A DNA stretch of 41,215 nucleotides. Source: Welwitschia mirabilis. Taxonomy: Eukaryota > Gnetophyta > Gnetopsida > Welwitschiales. Shown one piece after another: positions 9,936 through 19,829 of this stretch. Within the stretch, counting starts at the first letter, position 1, and every line of letters starts with the position of its first letter. A model generated the notes under the pieces. That model saw nothing but the letters and a program-made list of their open reading frames with translations, ran no database searches and had not been told where the DNA came from. The DNA is taken from NCBI GenBank assembly GCA_051453625.1, contig JBOZIK010000001.1, positions 156,002,701-156,043,915 on the forward strand, read 5' to 3'. The translations under genes and the position numbers were made by a program.

Positions 9936-12111
9936 TCTTTTCGTTTTAGTACATAAACCGGATTTAAAACTAAGTTGACACTCAATATCATTCTTCCACA
10001 GGGATAATTGAGATTGGTTAAACAGAATTTACACAAACTCTTTCTTAATTGCGAGTTACAAATTAGAAGAAAAGTAAAAGGGAAAAAAGATAGAGATGTG
10101 AGAAATTTGGGTTGAAACTCTGTTTAGAAAAGTGGAAGGCAACCAAGCTTCAAGTGTTGGCCAAGTTCGTCCTTTTGCGATTCCTCACTCGACCATATGC
10201 TACATTATCCTGAAACAAACTTCAGACTATCAAGTACAATGGCTCGAGTCATGGTGACATAATCTCATTCACCATATGAGTGTTGGTGAATTTGCAAGTC
10301 ACTAATCCTCCATAGCCTTGTAATAAAAATGGAAAGTATAAACTTATTATGCACAAGATCCATAAAATTACTAAGACTTAGACAAATTAACTAATCAAAT
10401 TCACTCGGGTTGACCAAAGAATCTTAATAGTTACGTTGTTACTTAAGCATTCCTAGTAAAAAAATGGATTGTGACTAACAATCAAAAGAAAACAACTCTT
10501 AAGTATTGAATCAAAGAAAATGCACATTACATCTGAGATAGAAGGAAGTTAAAAGGACTACTCAAGCTATCCTTGAAAGCAAGCTCACTCCCCAACGAAG
10601 CACTTAGAAGGCCATCACGGCTTGATGCTCCAAAGGTTCTAAGCTTTGCCCAAATAACGGATGATTACAAATGAAGGCTCAAGGCCCGTTTATAGGTGAC
10701 AGTAAGGATGAGGTGGTTGAGAGANNNNNNNNNNNNNNNNNNNNNNNNNNNNNNNNNNNNNNNNNNNNNNNNNNNNNNNNNNNNNNNNNNNNNNNNNNNN
10801 NNNNNNNNNNNNNNNNNNNNNNNNNNNNNNNNNNNNNNNNNNNNNNNNNNNNNNNNNNNNNNNNNNNNNNNNNNNNNNNNNNNNNNNNNNNNNNNNNNNN
10901 NNNNNNNNNNNNNNNNNNNNNNNNNNNNNNNNNNNNNNNNNNNNNNNNNNNNNNNNNNNNNNNNNNNNNNNNNNNNNNNNNNNNNNNNNNNNNNNNNNNN
11001 NNNNNNNNNNNNNNNNNNNNNNNNNNNNNNNNNNNNNNNNNNNNNNNNNNNNNNNNNNNNNNNNNNNNNNNNNNNNNNNNNNNNNNNNNNNNNNNNNNNN
11101 NNNNNNNNNNNNNNNNNNNNNNNNNNNNNNNNNNNNNNNNNNNNNNNNNNNNNNNNNNNNNNNNNNNNNNNNNNNNNNNNNNNNNNNNNNNNNNNNNNNN
11201 NNNNNNNNNNNNNNNNNNNNNNNNNNNNNNNNNNNNNNNNNNNNNNNNNNNNNNNNNNNNNNNNNNNNNNNNNNNNNNNNNNNNNNNNNNNNNNNNNNNN
11301 NNNNNNNNNNNNNNNNNNNNNNNNNNNNNNNNNNNNNNNNNNNNNNNNNNNNNNNNNNNNNNNNNNNNNNNNNNNNNNNNNNNNNNNNNNNNNNNNNNNN
11401 NNNNNNNNNNNNNNNNNNNNNNNNNNNNNNNNNNNNNNNNNNNNNNNNNNNNNNNNNNNNNNNNNNNNNNNNCCCAAATAACGGATGATTACAAATGAAG
11501 GCTCAAGGCCCTTTTATAGGTGACAGTAAGGATGAGGTGGTTGAGAGATTTTGGCTTGTAGCATTAAGTACAATCTTCATCATTTTAGGATTTGGTAGAT
11601 AAGATTCTGTCCTCCAGCATTTGGTGAAGGTTGTCTTGTAGCGTTAGGTAGATAAGTTTCTACCATCTAGCATTAGGTAGAATCTTCATCATTTAGCATT
11701 TGGTGGAGGTTGTGTTGTAGCATTTAGTAGAGAACGTCATATAGTGTTAGGNNNNNNNNNNCATGTGGCCTTTAGAGCCGGATTCCTCTACCAACTAGTG
11801 CTATCGCCACATGTCTCCAGTGCCACCTCCACAAGCTTCTGCCATATGTCTTCCAACACTACTACTACGTGTCACCACCTTATATCTCCATTGCCAATGT
11901 TGCTTTGTGTGGAATTATGTCCATCTTCCACCATGTGTTTCAAAACATGGCTAAAGATTTGCAATTATTATGAAGAAAAGCATAATATTAAATCTTATTT
12001 TAAAAATAGTAGAAGACATATTTTATGATTAAAACAATTAAATTAATGTCTTCGTTTATAATAAATCGGCCTGAAACACTTGATACAAATGTCAATTTTT
12101 ACATGTTAACA
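9936..12111 (-). repeat. 5' LTR of the nested element (right end)
   Basis: This LTR ends at TTAACA (12111) next to the ATAAG target duplication and borders the PBS at 9935. Its apparent 2176 bp includes a 748-N run at 10725-11472 whose flanks duplicate each other. Removing the Ns and the 76-bp duplicate gives about 1352 bp, almost the length of the middle LTR (1337 bp). The mini-repeat array recurs at 11557-11751, followed by a 10-N run. Confidence 0.7.
10649..11548. other. Probable false gap: 748 N flanked by a 76-bp duplicate
   Basis: 10649-10724 and 11473-11548 are identical except for one base. The natural reading is two overlapping contig ends that were not merged, with the N run as a wrong size estimate. 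A genuine tandem duplication is the alternative, but the LTR length argument speaks against it. Confidence 0.7.
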
Positions 12112-12116
12112 ATAAG

Positions 12117-13410
12117 CATCACGACAAAATTCTAAACAAAGCCCATCTTGTTCTCAAGGATATTACCAATAGGAAGGTATAGATTACAGTGAGGGTTACA
12201 CACCCGTTGCTAGATTAGAAGATAATCGATGTTATTGGCATTTGCTTCCCATCATAATATGAAGCTATATCAAATGGATGTTAAGAGTGCTTTTTTATAT
12301 TAACGAGAAAGTGTATGTTGCTTATCCACCCAATTTTGTTGATCCCAAATTTCCTGACCATGTTTATAAGCTTAACAGGGCACTCTATGGGTTGAAACAA
12401 GCTTCTAGAGCCTGCTTTGAAAGATTGAATTCATTTCTGATTTCTAAGAATTTTTCTAAGGGTAATGTTGATGCTACATTATCTGTTACGCACGTTAATA
12501 ACACTATTCTGGTAGTTTAGCTATATGTTCATAATAATGTGTTTGGATCAACTCAATGTCTCTTGCTCATATGTCTTTCCTAAAATGATGCAAACTGAAT
12601 TTGAAATAAGTGTGGGAGGAGAGTTGAATTTCTTTCTAGGTCTTCAAATTAAGCAATTGAAGGATGGGATCTTCATCAACCAATCAAAGTACTTGTTGGA
12701 TGTCTTGAAGAAATACAACATGCCTAATACTAAAGAAATCAAGGCACCTATGTCCACAAACATAAAGTTAAACAAGCATAAGTCTGGAAAGAAAGTCAAC
12801 CAAAAATTGTATAGAGGTATAATAGGCAGTTTACTATATTTAACTGCTAGCAAACCTGACATTGCTCTTAGTGTAGGAATTTGCGCAATATATCAATTTG
12901 ATCCTAGACAATCCCACTTAATTTGTGTTAAGTGTATATAATGATATCTCAGATATAAACATTTTGGCTTAGGGTATCCTTACAACACTACTTGATCTAA
13001 TGGAGTATAGTGATGTAGATTGGGCAAGTTACATTGACGATGATAAGAGTACTAGTGAAGCATAAGGGCAACTGCCTAGTATCATGGTTAAGTAAGAAGC
13101 AAATTACTATATCTTTGTCAATGGCAAAAGTTGGGTCTATAGCTATAGGTGCCCGTTGTGCTTAACTAATATGGACGAAGCAAATGGTAGTAGATTTTGG
13201 GGTTCATGTACTATAAAGATGCATGGCGACAATACAAGCACAATAAACATTACAAGGAATCCAATACAACATTCTAGAACCAAACACATAGATATTGGAC
13301 ATCACATCATCGAAGATCAAGTCCAAAGTGAGATTGTTGAATTAGATTATATTTTCACTAATAACCAAATTGTAGATATAATGACAAAGCACTGAGTGAA
13401 GATTGAATCA
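12117..13410 (+). pseudogene. Copia-A reverse transcriptase (rest) and RNase H remnant
   Basis: RT copies element RNA to DNA and RNase H removes the RNA. The reading resumes with the residues expected after 3248 (a KAHLVLK block with stops), then KLYQMDVKSAF-like, VYVAYPPNF, YKLNRALYGLKQASRA (12278-12520), then ELNFFLGLQIKQ, SKYLLDVLKKY, YRGIIGSLLYLTASKPDI (12525-12941). The catalytic Y-V-D-D box reads Y-V-H-N (12524-12535), so both essential Asp are lost. RNase H follows in broken frames; GDNTSTINITRNPIQHSRTK and IVDIMTK (13156-13395) are its C-terminal blocks. It is clearly dead. Confidence 0.85.
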
Positions 13411-13429
13411 TATATCTAAGAAGGAATCT

Positions 13430-13996
13430 GGGCATCGGGGCACATACCCACCAAGTATGATTTCTATCTTTAAGCTTAATTTAATCCTACATTGGAATTC
13501 ATCATAAGTACAATTGGCACGCTAGGCAAACCTTTCTAGGATGTCCCAATGCTTTGTCCAAACATCCCCATTTCTAATCTCTATATTTTCACTCTTCCTA
13601 TTAAAAACTTGAGTTATCTCTAGGACATCCCACTCATCAAATTTAGACATCCTAGTTTTTCTTTAAGACGAATGGAAGGAACTTGAATAAAAATCAGGAC
13701 GTCCCACTCCAACTCTCAAACTCAAACGTCCCATCTTTTTCTTCAACAAGACAAGGGGAAAAAAACTGAATATCAGGTCGAACGTCCCACATTTGATAAC
13801 CAGATGTCTAACTTTTAATAAAGCTCAAGTCAAATGCAATTTTGGACGTCTAATTGTGCTCTCTGGCGTGCTTCTTTGGATGTCCACCCTTTTCTTCCCT
13901 TCGACTCTTCATTTGAAAACTCAAACCCTCTCCCTCTCAAGTCATTTACTGCATTTTGCTTTCCTCTCTTTAGCTCTTTGCACCTTCTCTTGGATC
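13430..13996 (+). promoter_or_regulatory. Copia-A pol-ORF3 spacer with GGACGTCC-like palindromes and a CT-rich leader
   Basis: From about 13535 to 13890 there are around ten degenerate copies of RGACGTCC (for example AGGACGTCCCAC near 13702, AACGTCCCA near 13725 and 13780, GGACGTCT near 13845, GGATGTCCAC near 13880). The last lies about 110 bp ahead of the ORF3 ATG, followed by a pyrimidine-rich stretch resembling a plant 5' leader. The same arrangement recurs in Copia-B and Copia-C, and the motif is the one found in the family's LTRs. I infer an internal promoter for ORF3; no expression evidence is available. Confidence 0.45.
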
Positions 13997-15013
13997 ATGG
14001 TGAGACACAAGCTTACTACTCAGAAGAAAGGAAAGGAACTAGCCTCCTCTTCAGACTCAAATTGGTTCATTTCTAAAGACCACAGGAAGTACTGGATTAC
14101 ATCCTTTTCGAAAAGACCTATTGCTCCAGAAAGGAAGACAGATCATGTATCTTTCAAATATGAAATGCATAGTTTCCACAAGTTTGAAAGCTAGGTTGGA
14201 CTTATGCCCTGGGGCCTAACACAAAAGCCTTTGTTAAAATGGTAAGATTATTCTACTGCAACGGCTCATTTCATGCTTTTGGTAAAACAACTAGTTTCAA
14301 GGGTTTATGAAAAAGAAATCCTTGAGAGGATTCCTTCACCTTATTACATAGCCAATTCATTAGAAAATGCATTTCTGAAAGAAATCCTTCCTATGGAACT
14401 TGTAAAAATGTGTTTGACTGGGAAAGAAACCTCCCAACTAATCAGCTCACACTCTTTTACAGAGTAATTTTTCAAGTGTGTACTCACAATTTGGTTCCAA
14501 AGGTTAGGGCACAAAGATGAGGTTTCTCTTTTATGTGCTTACATAATTTACTACCTCAGAAAGGGCAACCACATAAATCTCTGCCTAGATGTCTTTTACT
14601 ACATTGGTCAGTTCTTTGCGGCTAATCGTGCCAACTTGCTGTTTGAAGGTCTACTAACCTATTTGCTCATGGACCAAGGGATCACAATGGAGAAATATGA
14701 TGAATTGGTCAAAATCCCAATACCCTAAGCTCTTTCTTCCTGGAAAAGGATGGATATACTTTCAGGCGAAGAAAAGCCTTCTCCTCCTCTAGTTCCATCT
14801 AAGAAAAGATCACCAAATGAAGGTTCCAGTACTATAGTAGGTACAAATAAAGAGATACTAAAAACTTTGGCAAAAATAGAAAAGAAAGTTGATAAATTCA
14901 TTTTTGGTTAGGTAGCTCATAGTTTTAATATTCCATTAAGTCCCGATGAAGAAGAAGAAGCAATAGCAACACCTTTCTATGGTGATCCTTTAGCAGCTCC
15001 TCCCCCTCCTTGA
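13997..15013 (+). pseudogene. Copia-A third ORF (ORF3, env-like position)
   Basis: The ATG at 13997 begins MVRHKLTTQKKGKE, matching the start of the minus-strand copy at 29132. The span of 339 codons ends at TGA 15011-15013. Blocks shared with the copies in B and C are APERKTD near the start, KMVRLFYCN, FYRV-x-FQ, GHKDEVS, an LPFG-like turn, and an acidic tail (SPDEEEE). The order resembles the family annotated as 'putative plant transposon protein domain', but I could not search. No signal peptide or membrane segment is evident, so an envelope role is unsupported. A stop at 14192 and several frameshifts make it a pseudogene. ORF3 sits between the GGACGTCC-rich spacer and the 3' purine tracts. 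Confidence 0.65.
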
Positions 15014-15557
15014 TAACTTTTCACCTCTTCCTCTCATCTTTTTGCTTCTTAGTCTTTCTTCCTACCTTTTTCTACCTTATGTGATATATGTATATGTGCT
15101 TATGTGTGATGCTCTACTACTTCAACATGCTGATATAGAATTCAATGAATTGAATGTACCCCTCCCAATATAATGTGAAGTGTTGTTCCTACTTTCATTA
15201 CATGTTTCCTTATCTAAAATCTGATGTTATATTTACTGCCTTTGTTGTCTTTCAACGATGACAAAGGGCAAGAAAAAGTGTATTTTGTATTAGATTTAGT
15301 GATTATACCTCCTAGCTAGTCTGATGTATGTATTATAGTCTAGGATGATTGTGGCTCTAACCTTGTTTTGCAAAATGCTTTATGGACTAAAGAATAAATA
15401 GGGTTGAATTTACCAACCAATGCTTGTGCTCGCCTAGCTTGAATGCAATTCACACTCGTAAAGGCATCATTTCAATGGAAGCATAGCAAAATTTCTCACT
15501 TTCTGACTCCTATCTTTGCAACGCAGTCCAAATGTTGTTATCCTTGAGTAGGGGTAG
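15014..15557 (+). other. Copia-A region between ORF3 and the 3' LTR, with two purine tracts
   Basis: CTTTCAACGATGACAAAGG (about 15250-15269), followed by a purine-rich stretch, corresponds to the motif after ORF3 in B and C. The polypurine tract itself is the GAGTAGGGGTAGATTG block just before 15558, a decayed AAAAGGGGGAGATTG. I see no gene in between. Confidence 0.55.
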
Positions 15558-16574
15558 ATTGCTAGAGCCATTGTATAACTAGTTTCAATGATGAACAAGT
15601 TGAATTTATGAATCTACTCTTGAAGATCAGGCTTCTTGAAGAAGACTCCCCTCAACATTCATGATTCATTCGCCAACTAATTCTTATCGCAAATAGTTCC
15701 CAATGTCACAGTCTAGACAGTGGCACATCCTGGATCTTTGGTGGGACATCTGAATGTTACAGCCATACATATTAACGGCATAGACAATAAGACATCCACA
15801 AAATTTTAGTGGGATGTCCTGATTTTCCTGGGGAAATACTGTGAATGAGTTGGGACATCTGAGCACCTTTGGGGGGATGTCCTATGTCACAAAGGCAGAC
15901 AAATGTTGGACGAAAAATCAAATTTAAATTTCTCTAGCCAGTGCCAAATTAGTTTAGCACTCACCCTTAATGATTAGTAATCATTCATTGGCAGCACAAA
16001 GATCAAGACTAGTTGCCTCCCACCTCAATTCTCCAATAGTTATCTTCATGCACCTCCATAAAAAGTCCAAATTTGAACTAAAAATGTGTAGAGTAGTGAA
16101 AATAGAAAAACTTATTTGTATTAAAAATCTTTGTAGGTCTCCACTCACTTGTTTGCTCCTAAGTGTGTATACTCTCTGCAAGAGTCCACTGATTTTCAAT
16201 GTTAATGTAATGTGCAAACATGAGGCACATCTTCCATAAAACTTTCATTGTCTTGAAAACCAGCTCAAAAGATTAAGCAACATGGTTGCTTGTACTCAAA
16301 GCAACTCTTGATGAAAAGGGGTCCCTTAATGAAAAGGGTTGATCAAAATTGTAAATGCTGATTTGATTCTAAGGGAAAGAAGAAGCTGAAAGCTTCTATT
16401 GCCCCATAAGAGTGGAGTAGGTTAGATAGCTTAACCATTATAAACTATTAGTGCATTGCTCTTTTTCTATTTTTGATTTGTTTTGTTAATCTATTCAAGT
16501 TATTTTGGTTGTTTTTAAAAAATACAAAATAAAGAGCCTATTCAGCCAACCCCAAGTGCTTTATGATCCTAACA
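15558..16574 (+). repeat. 3' LTR of Copia-A
   Basis: It begins TGCTAGAGCC after the purine tract and ends CTATTCAGCC..GATCCTAACA at 16574, about 1017 bp. It contains several decayed GGACATCC motifs (about 15720-15895) and the block GAGTGGAGTAGG..ACCATTATAAA (about 16410-16445) that is conserved in all LTRs of the family. The short open frames inside it are chance. Confidence 0.7.
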
Positions 16575-17204
16575 CCAGCCAATTCCATTAGCTTCTAAAA
16601 TGAGGTTATCCAAGTGTTTCTTCAGTAATCTAGATGCTAAACAGATCCACCGCCACTATACCAAGAGTTTGCCACTATAAAAAAGGAACAAAAAAGGCCA
16701 AATAGATCCAGAGACACTATACCAAGAGTTTGCCACTATCAGAAAGGAACACAGAGAAATAGTCAAAGTAATCAACAACCAAGAATTAGACCATCCGCTT
16801 GGAGAGGCTTATGCTAGTTACCACTTATAGTCACTCCAATCATGTCTGTCTTAATCCGAATATCCCACCACCTCCTAACATTACCCCTCTTCCTGTCACC
16901 AACTCTTTTAACCCCACCAATTCCTGCTCTCTGTAGCTTCGCCAACTTCTAGCCCTCACTACATGCACCACACCACCATTCCTATTGCCTTCTGTTCCTA
17001 ACTCCAATCCTCAAGCGCCTTCTCAAATTTCTTCTTCAACACACCCACCACTCAATCCTATTCCCACTTTCCAAAGTAAACCTTCCACTAAGATGAAAGC
17101 TTGTTCTAGTTCAGAGGCTGGTAGTGAGATTGAAACACTCAGATGAATGTTAAGAAAGTTAATCGGGGAGATGGAGTAGCATGAAATCTTACAGTATGGT
17201 AGAG
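16575..17204 (+). other. Copia-like Ser/Pro-rich remnant between elements
   Basis: The plus-strand reading of about 16860-17110 is rich in Pro, Ser and Thr and resembles the low-complexity linker between integrase and RT of copia elements, but it has no diagnostic motif. With 21271-21310 it forms the target into which the G/H element inserted. It may belong to the same element as Copia-E, but the region joining them is absent. Confidence 0.35.
16641..16762 (+). repeat. 61-bp tandem duplication
   Basis: The block AGATCCA..CACTATACCAAGAGTTTG at 16643-16678 recurs at 16704-16739 with few differences, followed by a similar AAAGGAACA tail. It is two copies only and shows no coding meaning. Confidence 0.7.
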
Positions 17205-17652
17205 TGTTAGGATCACCAAATACCCTAGAGGGGGGGTGAATAGAGTTCTTAAAAAACTTTTTGCAAAACGATTTAAATTAGACAATACAATACATGAAAC
17301 AACAAATGCACTCTACCAATTTATAGTGGTTCGGCTCTCCAAGCCTACTCCACTCACAAGAGGCAGCAAAAGCCCTTCAGCCTCTTGGTTCCTTTAATCA
17401 ATAGTGCAGCTGCACCACCTCCCTTTAGCAAAGGGCTTCAATTACACAAAAGCTCTTTCCTGAGCAACGATTCACAATTGAAAAAAATAATCTGATGATT
17501 TGTAAGCCTCCTAGCTTTGATACATCAGCATTACATACAAGTAGAGAGAATGATTTTCAACAGTTTGGAGCAGAATGATTCTCCTTTTACAACAGAGTCA
17601 AGTTTTCCTCTTTTGTACAATAATTCGGTATTCTTACAATCTCTGAAAGGCA

Positions 17653-17660
17653 TATTTATA
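17653..17660 (-). promoter_or_regulatory. TATA box of LTR G
   Basis: The minus strand reads TATAAATA in the context CATCTATAAATATGCC, about 150 bp downstream of the last GGACGTCC copy. In LTR H the same site is disrupted (TTTCTAGA on the plus strand), so that LTR has probably lost this promoter. Confidence 0.6.
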
Positions 17661-17799
17661 GATGTTCTATTGAGGAGACTCTTTTGGGATCCCTTACATA
17701 GGTTACAGGGCCATGCCAGGCCTTTTCTTAGCTTTTTGCGCTTTGATATGAGTGCCCAACGTTCGTTTTCGCTTATTTCCGCGCGCCAACGGATAGTCT

Positions 17800-18075
17800 A
17801 TCAGACGTCCTAAGTTAAAAAGTCGGACGTCCCAGTTGTAATCGGTATTTTACAGGTATTCTAAAACAGGTTCGAACGTCCCAAAAAGAAAGTCGGACGT
17901 CCTAGTATATATGAACTGGTTACAGGGTCGGACGTCCTGGGTTGAGAGCCGAACGTCCTAGTATGTTTCACCCGGTACAGAGTCAGACATCCTAAGACTG
18001 ATGGTTGGACGTCCCAGTATGTTTTACCGGGTACAGGGTTGGACGTCCCAAGACTGATGGTCGGACGTCCCAGTA
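17800..18075 (-). promoter_or_regulatory. GGACGTCC palindrome array in LTR G
   Basis: About ten copies of RGACGTCC or a one-base variant occur in 275 bp. The last part is a tandem repeat with a unit of about 56 bp carrying two palindromes each. GACGTC has the ACGT core bound by plant bZIP factors (C-box). Tandem U3 repeats upstream of the TATA box act as enhancers in Tnt1 and Tto1; a similar role here is inferred. Confidence 0.6.
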
Positions 18076-18192
18076 TATTTCTATAGTTTTTTGAGATTTC
18101 TTGACAGATTTCGCTTTTCCAGATTTGAGCTATGACTTTGACCTGAGAATAATTTTGTCAACTTCATCATTGAAATATATTTGTTCTCAACA

Positions 18193-19614
18193 CTTACTAC
18201 CTTCTCATGGAAAGAAACCCGGTGGTTGTAAATGGGTCTTCACAGTTAAACACAAGGTCAATGGTGCCACTGAAAGATTTAAGGCAAGGTTAGTAGCAAA
18301 AGGATTCACTCAAAATTATGGAGTTGATTATCAATAGACTTTTAATCCAATGGCTACAATGAACTCCATTTGAGTCCTTTTGTCATGTGCCACTAACTTA
18401 GGTTGGGACTTACAACAATTGGATGTGAAGAATACTTTCTTTCACGAAGACTTAGAGGAGGAAGCATATACAGAAGTGCCTTTGGGGTTTTCTAATTAGA
18501 AGACAAAAGGCAAAGTTTGCAAACTTAAGAAATCTTCATATCATCTTAAGCAATCCCCAAGAGCATGATTTGGTAGACTTAGTAAGGTTGTATTGCACTT
18601 TGGCTTCCACCAAAGTAATGCAGATCATACTATGTTCATTAAATGTACTAGGGATTCTATTACTATCTTCATTGTATATGTCGATGACATAGTTGTAACA
18701 GGCAATAACCCGAGGAAGTAGCATGTTTGAAAAGTTTTCTTGCCACAAAATTCGAAATGACTTGGGCAAACTATGATATTTTTTTAGGAATTGAAGTTGC
18801 TCGATCTGAAAAAGGCATCTTTATTTCTCAGAGGAAGTATGTCCTGGATTTGCCTGAAGAAATTGGTCTGTTAGGATCTCAACCAGCACAAACTCCCATT
18901 GAAACAAATCATCGTCTTAGGAATGGGGATGGTGATAATGTTGACAAGGAGAGATATCAACGTCTGTTGGGAGACTACTTTATCTCTGTCACACTCACCC
19001 GGATATAGCCTATGATGTTGGAATAGTTAGCCAAGTTATGCATGATCCTTGTTCAACTTACTTAGAGGCTTATCGTGTGTCATGGTATTTGAAATCCACA
19101 CTAGGAGAAGGTTTATTTTCTTAAACAATAATAACTAGAAGATTGAAGCTTTTACAGATGCTAATTGGGCTGGCTCTCCTGATGGACCACCTACTTCTAG
19201 TTTCTATACCTTTATTGGAGGAAATCTAGTTACTTGGCGAAACAAGTAGCAAGAAGTAGCCAGATCAAGTGTACAAGTAGAGGCATGGCTCATGGAATTT
19301 GTGAACTTTTGTGGCTAAAGAAATTCATGGTTGAATTGGGACTTGCAGACAATGGAATGATTTTAATGTACTATGATAATAAACTACCATTAATATTGCT
19401 TACAATGCCATACAACATGACAGGACAAAACATATTGAGATAAACTATAATTTCAACAAGGAAAAGCTGAATGAAGGCCTTATGTGCATACCTTTTGATA
19501 AATCTACTGAGCAGATTACTGATCTATTTACAAAAGGCCTTAGCAGTAGAGTGTTTTATTCTTTCGTATCCAAGATGGGCATGATAGACATCTATGCTCC
19601 ATCTTGAGGGGTAG
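18193..19614 (+). pseudogene. Copia-E reverse transcriptase and RNase H remnant
   Basis: The reading starts LLPSHGKKPGGCKWVFTVKH, the N-terminal RT block, directly at the border of LTR G. It continues through QQLDVKN, VCKLKKSSYHLKQSPRA, an intact Y-V-D-D box (18677-18688), FLGIEVARSEKGIFISQRKY and RLRNGDGDNVDKERYQRLLG (18727-19008). RNase H blocks follow: a TDANWAGSPD-like segment near 19155, AHGICELLWLKKF, a decayed C-D-N and GMIDIYAPS near 19580. Stops occur at several places, for example 18335 and 18499. Wording and the GMIDIYAP end point to a copia lineage other than A/B/C (Ale/Retrofit-like). Integrase and gag are absent. Confidence 0.8.
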
Positions 19615-19829
19615 AGTTAATAAATTTAAGAAATTTGATTCTTGAGAGATTTAAGGAATTTGATCAACGATTTATGAGCTAATTTTATGGGATTTGGCTA
19701 TCTGATTATATGGATTGATTATTAGGAGAATATTTAGCAATTTCCTCCCTTGTATTTTACTCCCAATATAAATATGGGTGTGTGTGACCCAAGGAATGAC
19801 ACACAACATTTGTACATTCTATGAAAGGA
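19615..19829 (+). repeat. 3' LTR of Copia-E (partial)
   Basis: The polypurine-like TTGAGGGGTAG after the last RNase H codons is followed by (T)GTTAATAAATTTAAG, the probable LTR start with one altered base. A TATA box TATAAATA lies at 19767-19774, followed by GTGTGTGTGACCC. Sequence of another LTR (F) takes over at about 19830, so the end is missing. Confidence 0.6.

Larger units (their letters stand above)
3249..12111 (-). mobile_element. Non-coding nested LTR retrotransposon (LARD-like), LTR-int-LTR-int-LTR
   Basis: The block splits Copia-A RT exactly. It starts TGTTTG and ends TTAACA, with flanking 5-mers ATGAG (3244-3248) and ATAAG (12112-12116), a target duplication with one transition. 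Three related LTRs lie at 3249-3558 (cut by a gap), about 6350-7686 and 9936-12111, with two homologous internal regions between them. Primer-binding-site-like sequences adjoin the middle and right LTRs, oriented for a minus-strand element. No gag or pol is recognisable in either internal region, and the only open frames are short. It therefore resembles a large retrotransposon derivative copied by a relative's enzymes, with the extra LTR from a tandem or recombined copy. Confidence 0.75.
1..16574 (+). mobile_element. Copia-A: degraded Ty1/copia element, SIRE/Maximus-like, split by a nested insertion
   Basis: Domains appear in copia order on the plus strand: LTR end (1-128), gag, two CCHC knuckles, protease, integrase, start of RT (to 3248), then after a nested element the rest of RT and RNase H (12117-13410), an extra ORF (13997-15013), a purine tract and a 3' LTR (15558-16574). 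In copia elements integrase lies before RT, as here. The acidic gag tail, long gag-protease spacer and additional ORF after pol fit the SIRE/Maximus lineage. Every coding segment has stops or frameshifts, so it is a fossil. The 5' LTR runs off the window, so its target duplication cannot be checked; the 5 bp after the 3' LTR are CCAGC. Confidence 0.85.
17205..18192 (-). repeat. LTR G (3' LTR of G/H)
   Basis: On the plus strand it reads TGTTAGGATC..TCTCAACA, the reverse complement of an LTR starting TGTTGAG and ending GATCCTAACA. It carries the GGACGTCC array (17800-18075), a TATA box (17653-17660) and the conserved GCCGAACCACTATAAA block near 17320-17335. This gives the order array, TATA, conserved block in the element's own direction, as in other LTRs of the family. 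Confidence 0.8.

Noticed and set aside
10665-11498. Long open frames over 10665-11498 and 38303-39206
   Set aside because: They consist almost entirely of N bases and carry no coding information.
13793-14194. 133-codon open frame starting 204 bp upstream of ORF3
   Set aside because: Its first 68 codons translate the palindrome-rich spacer and CT-rich leader. Only the part from the internal ATG at 13997 matches the other ORF3 copies.
17800-18075. CRISPR-like array of short repeats and spacers
   Set aside because: The repeat is an 8-bp palindrome inside a retrotransposon LTR in a plant genome. Repeat and spacer lengths are irregular and the spacers are related to each other.
17200-18197. LTR G as a simple solo LTR in Copia-E
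   Set aside because: The flanks are TAGAG on the left and CTTAC on the right, so there is no target duplication across G alone, and the Copia-E sequence is not continuous across it. TAGAG instead matches the outer flank of LTR H.
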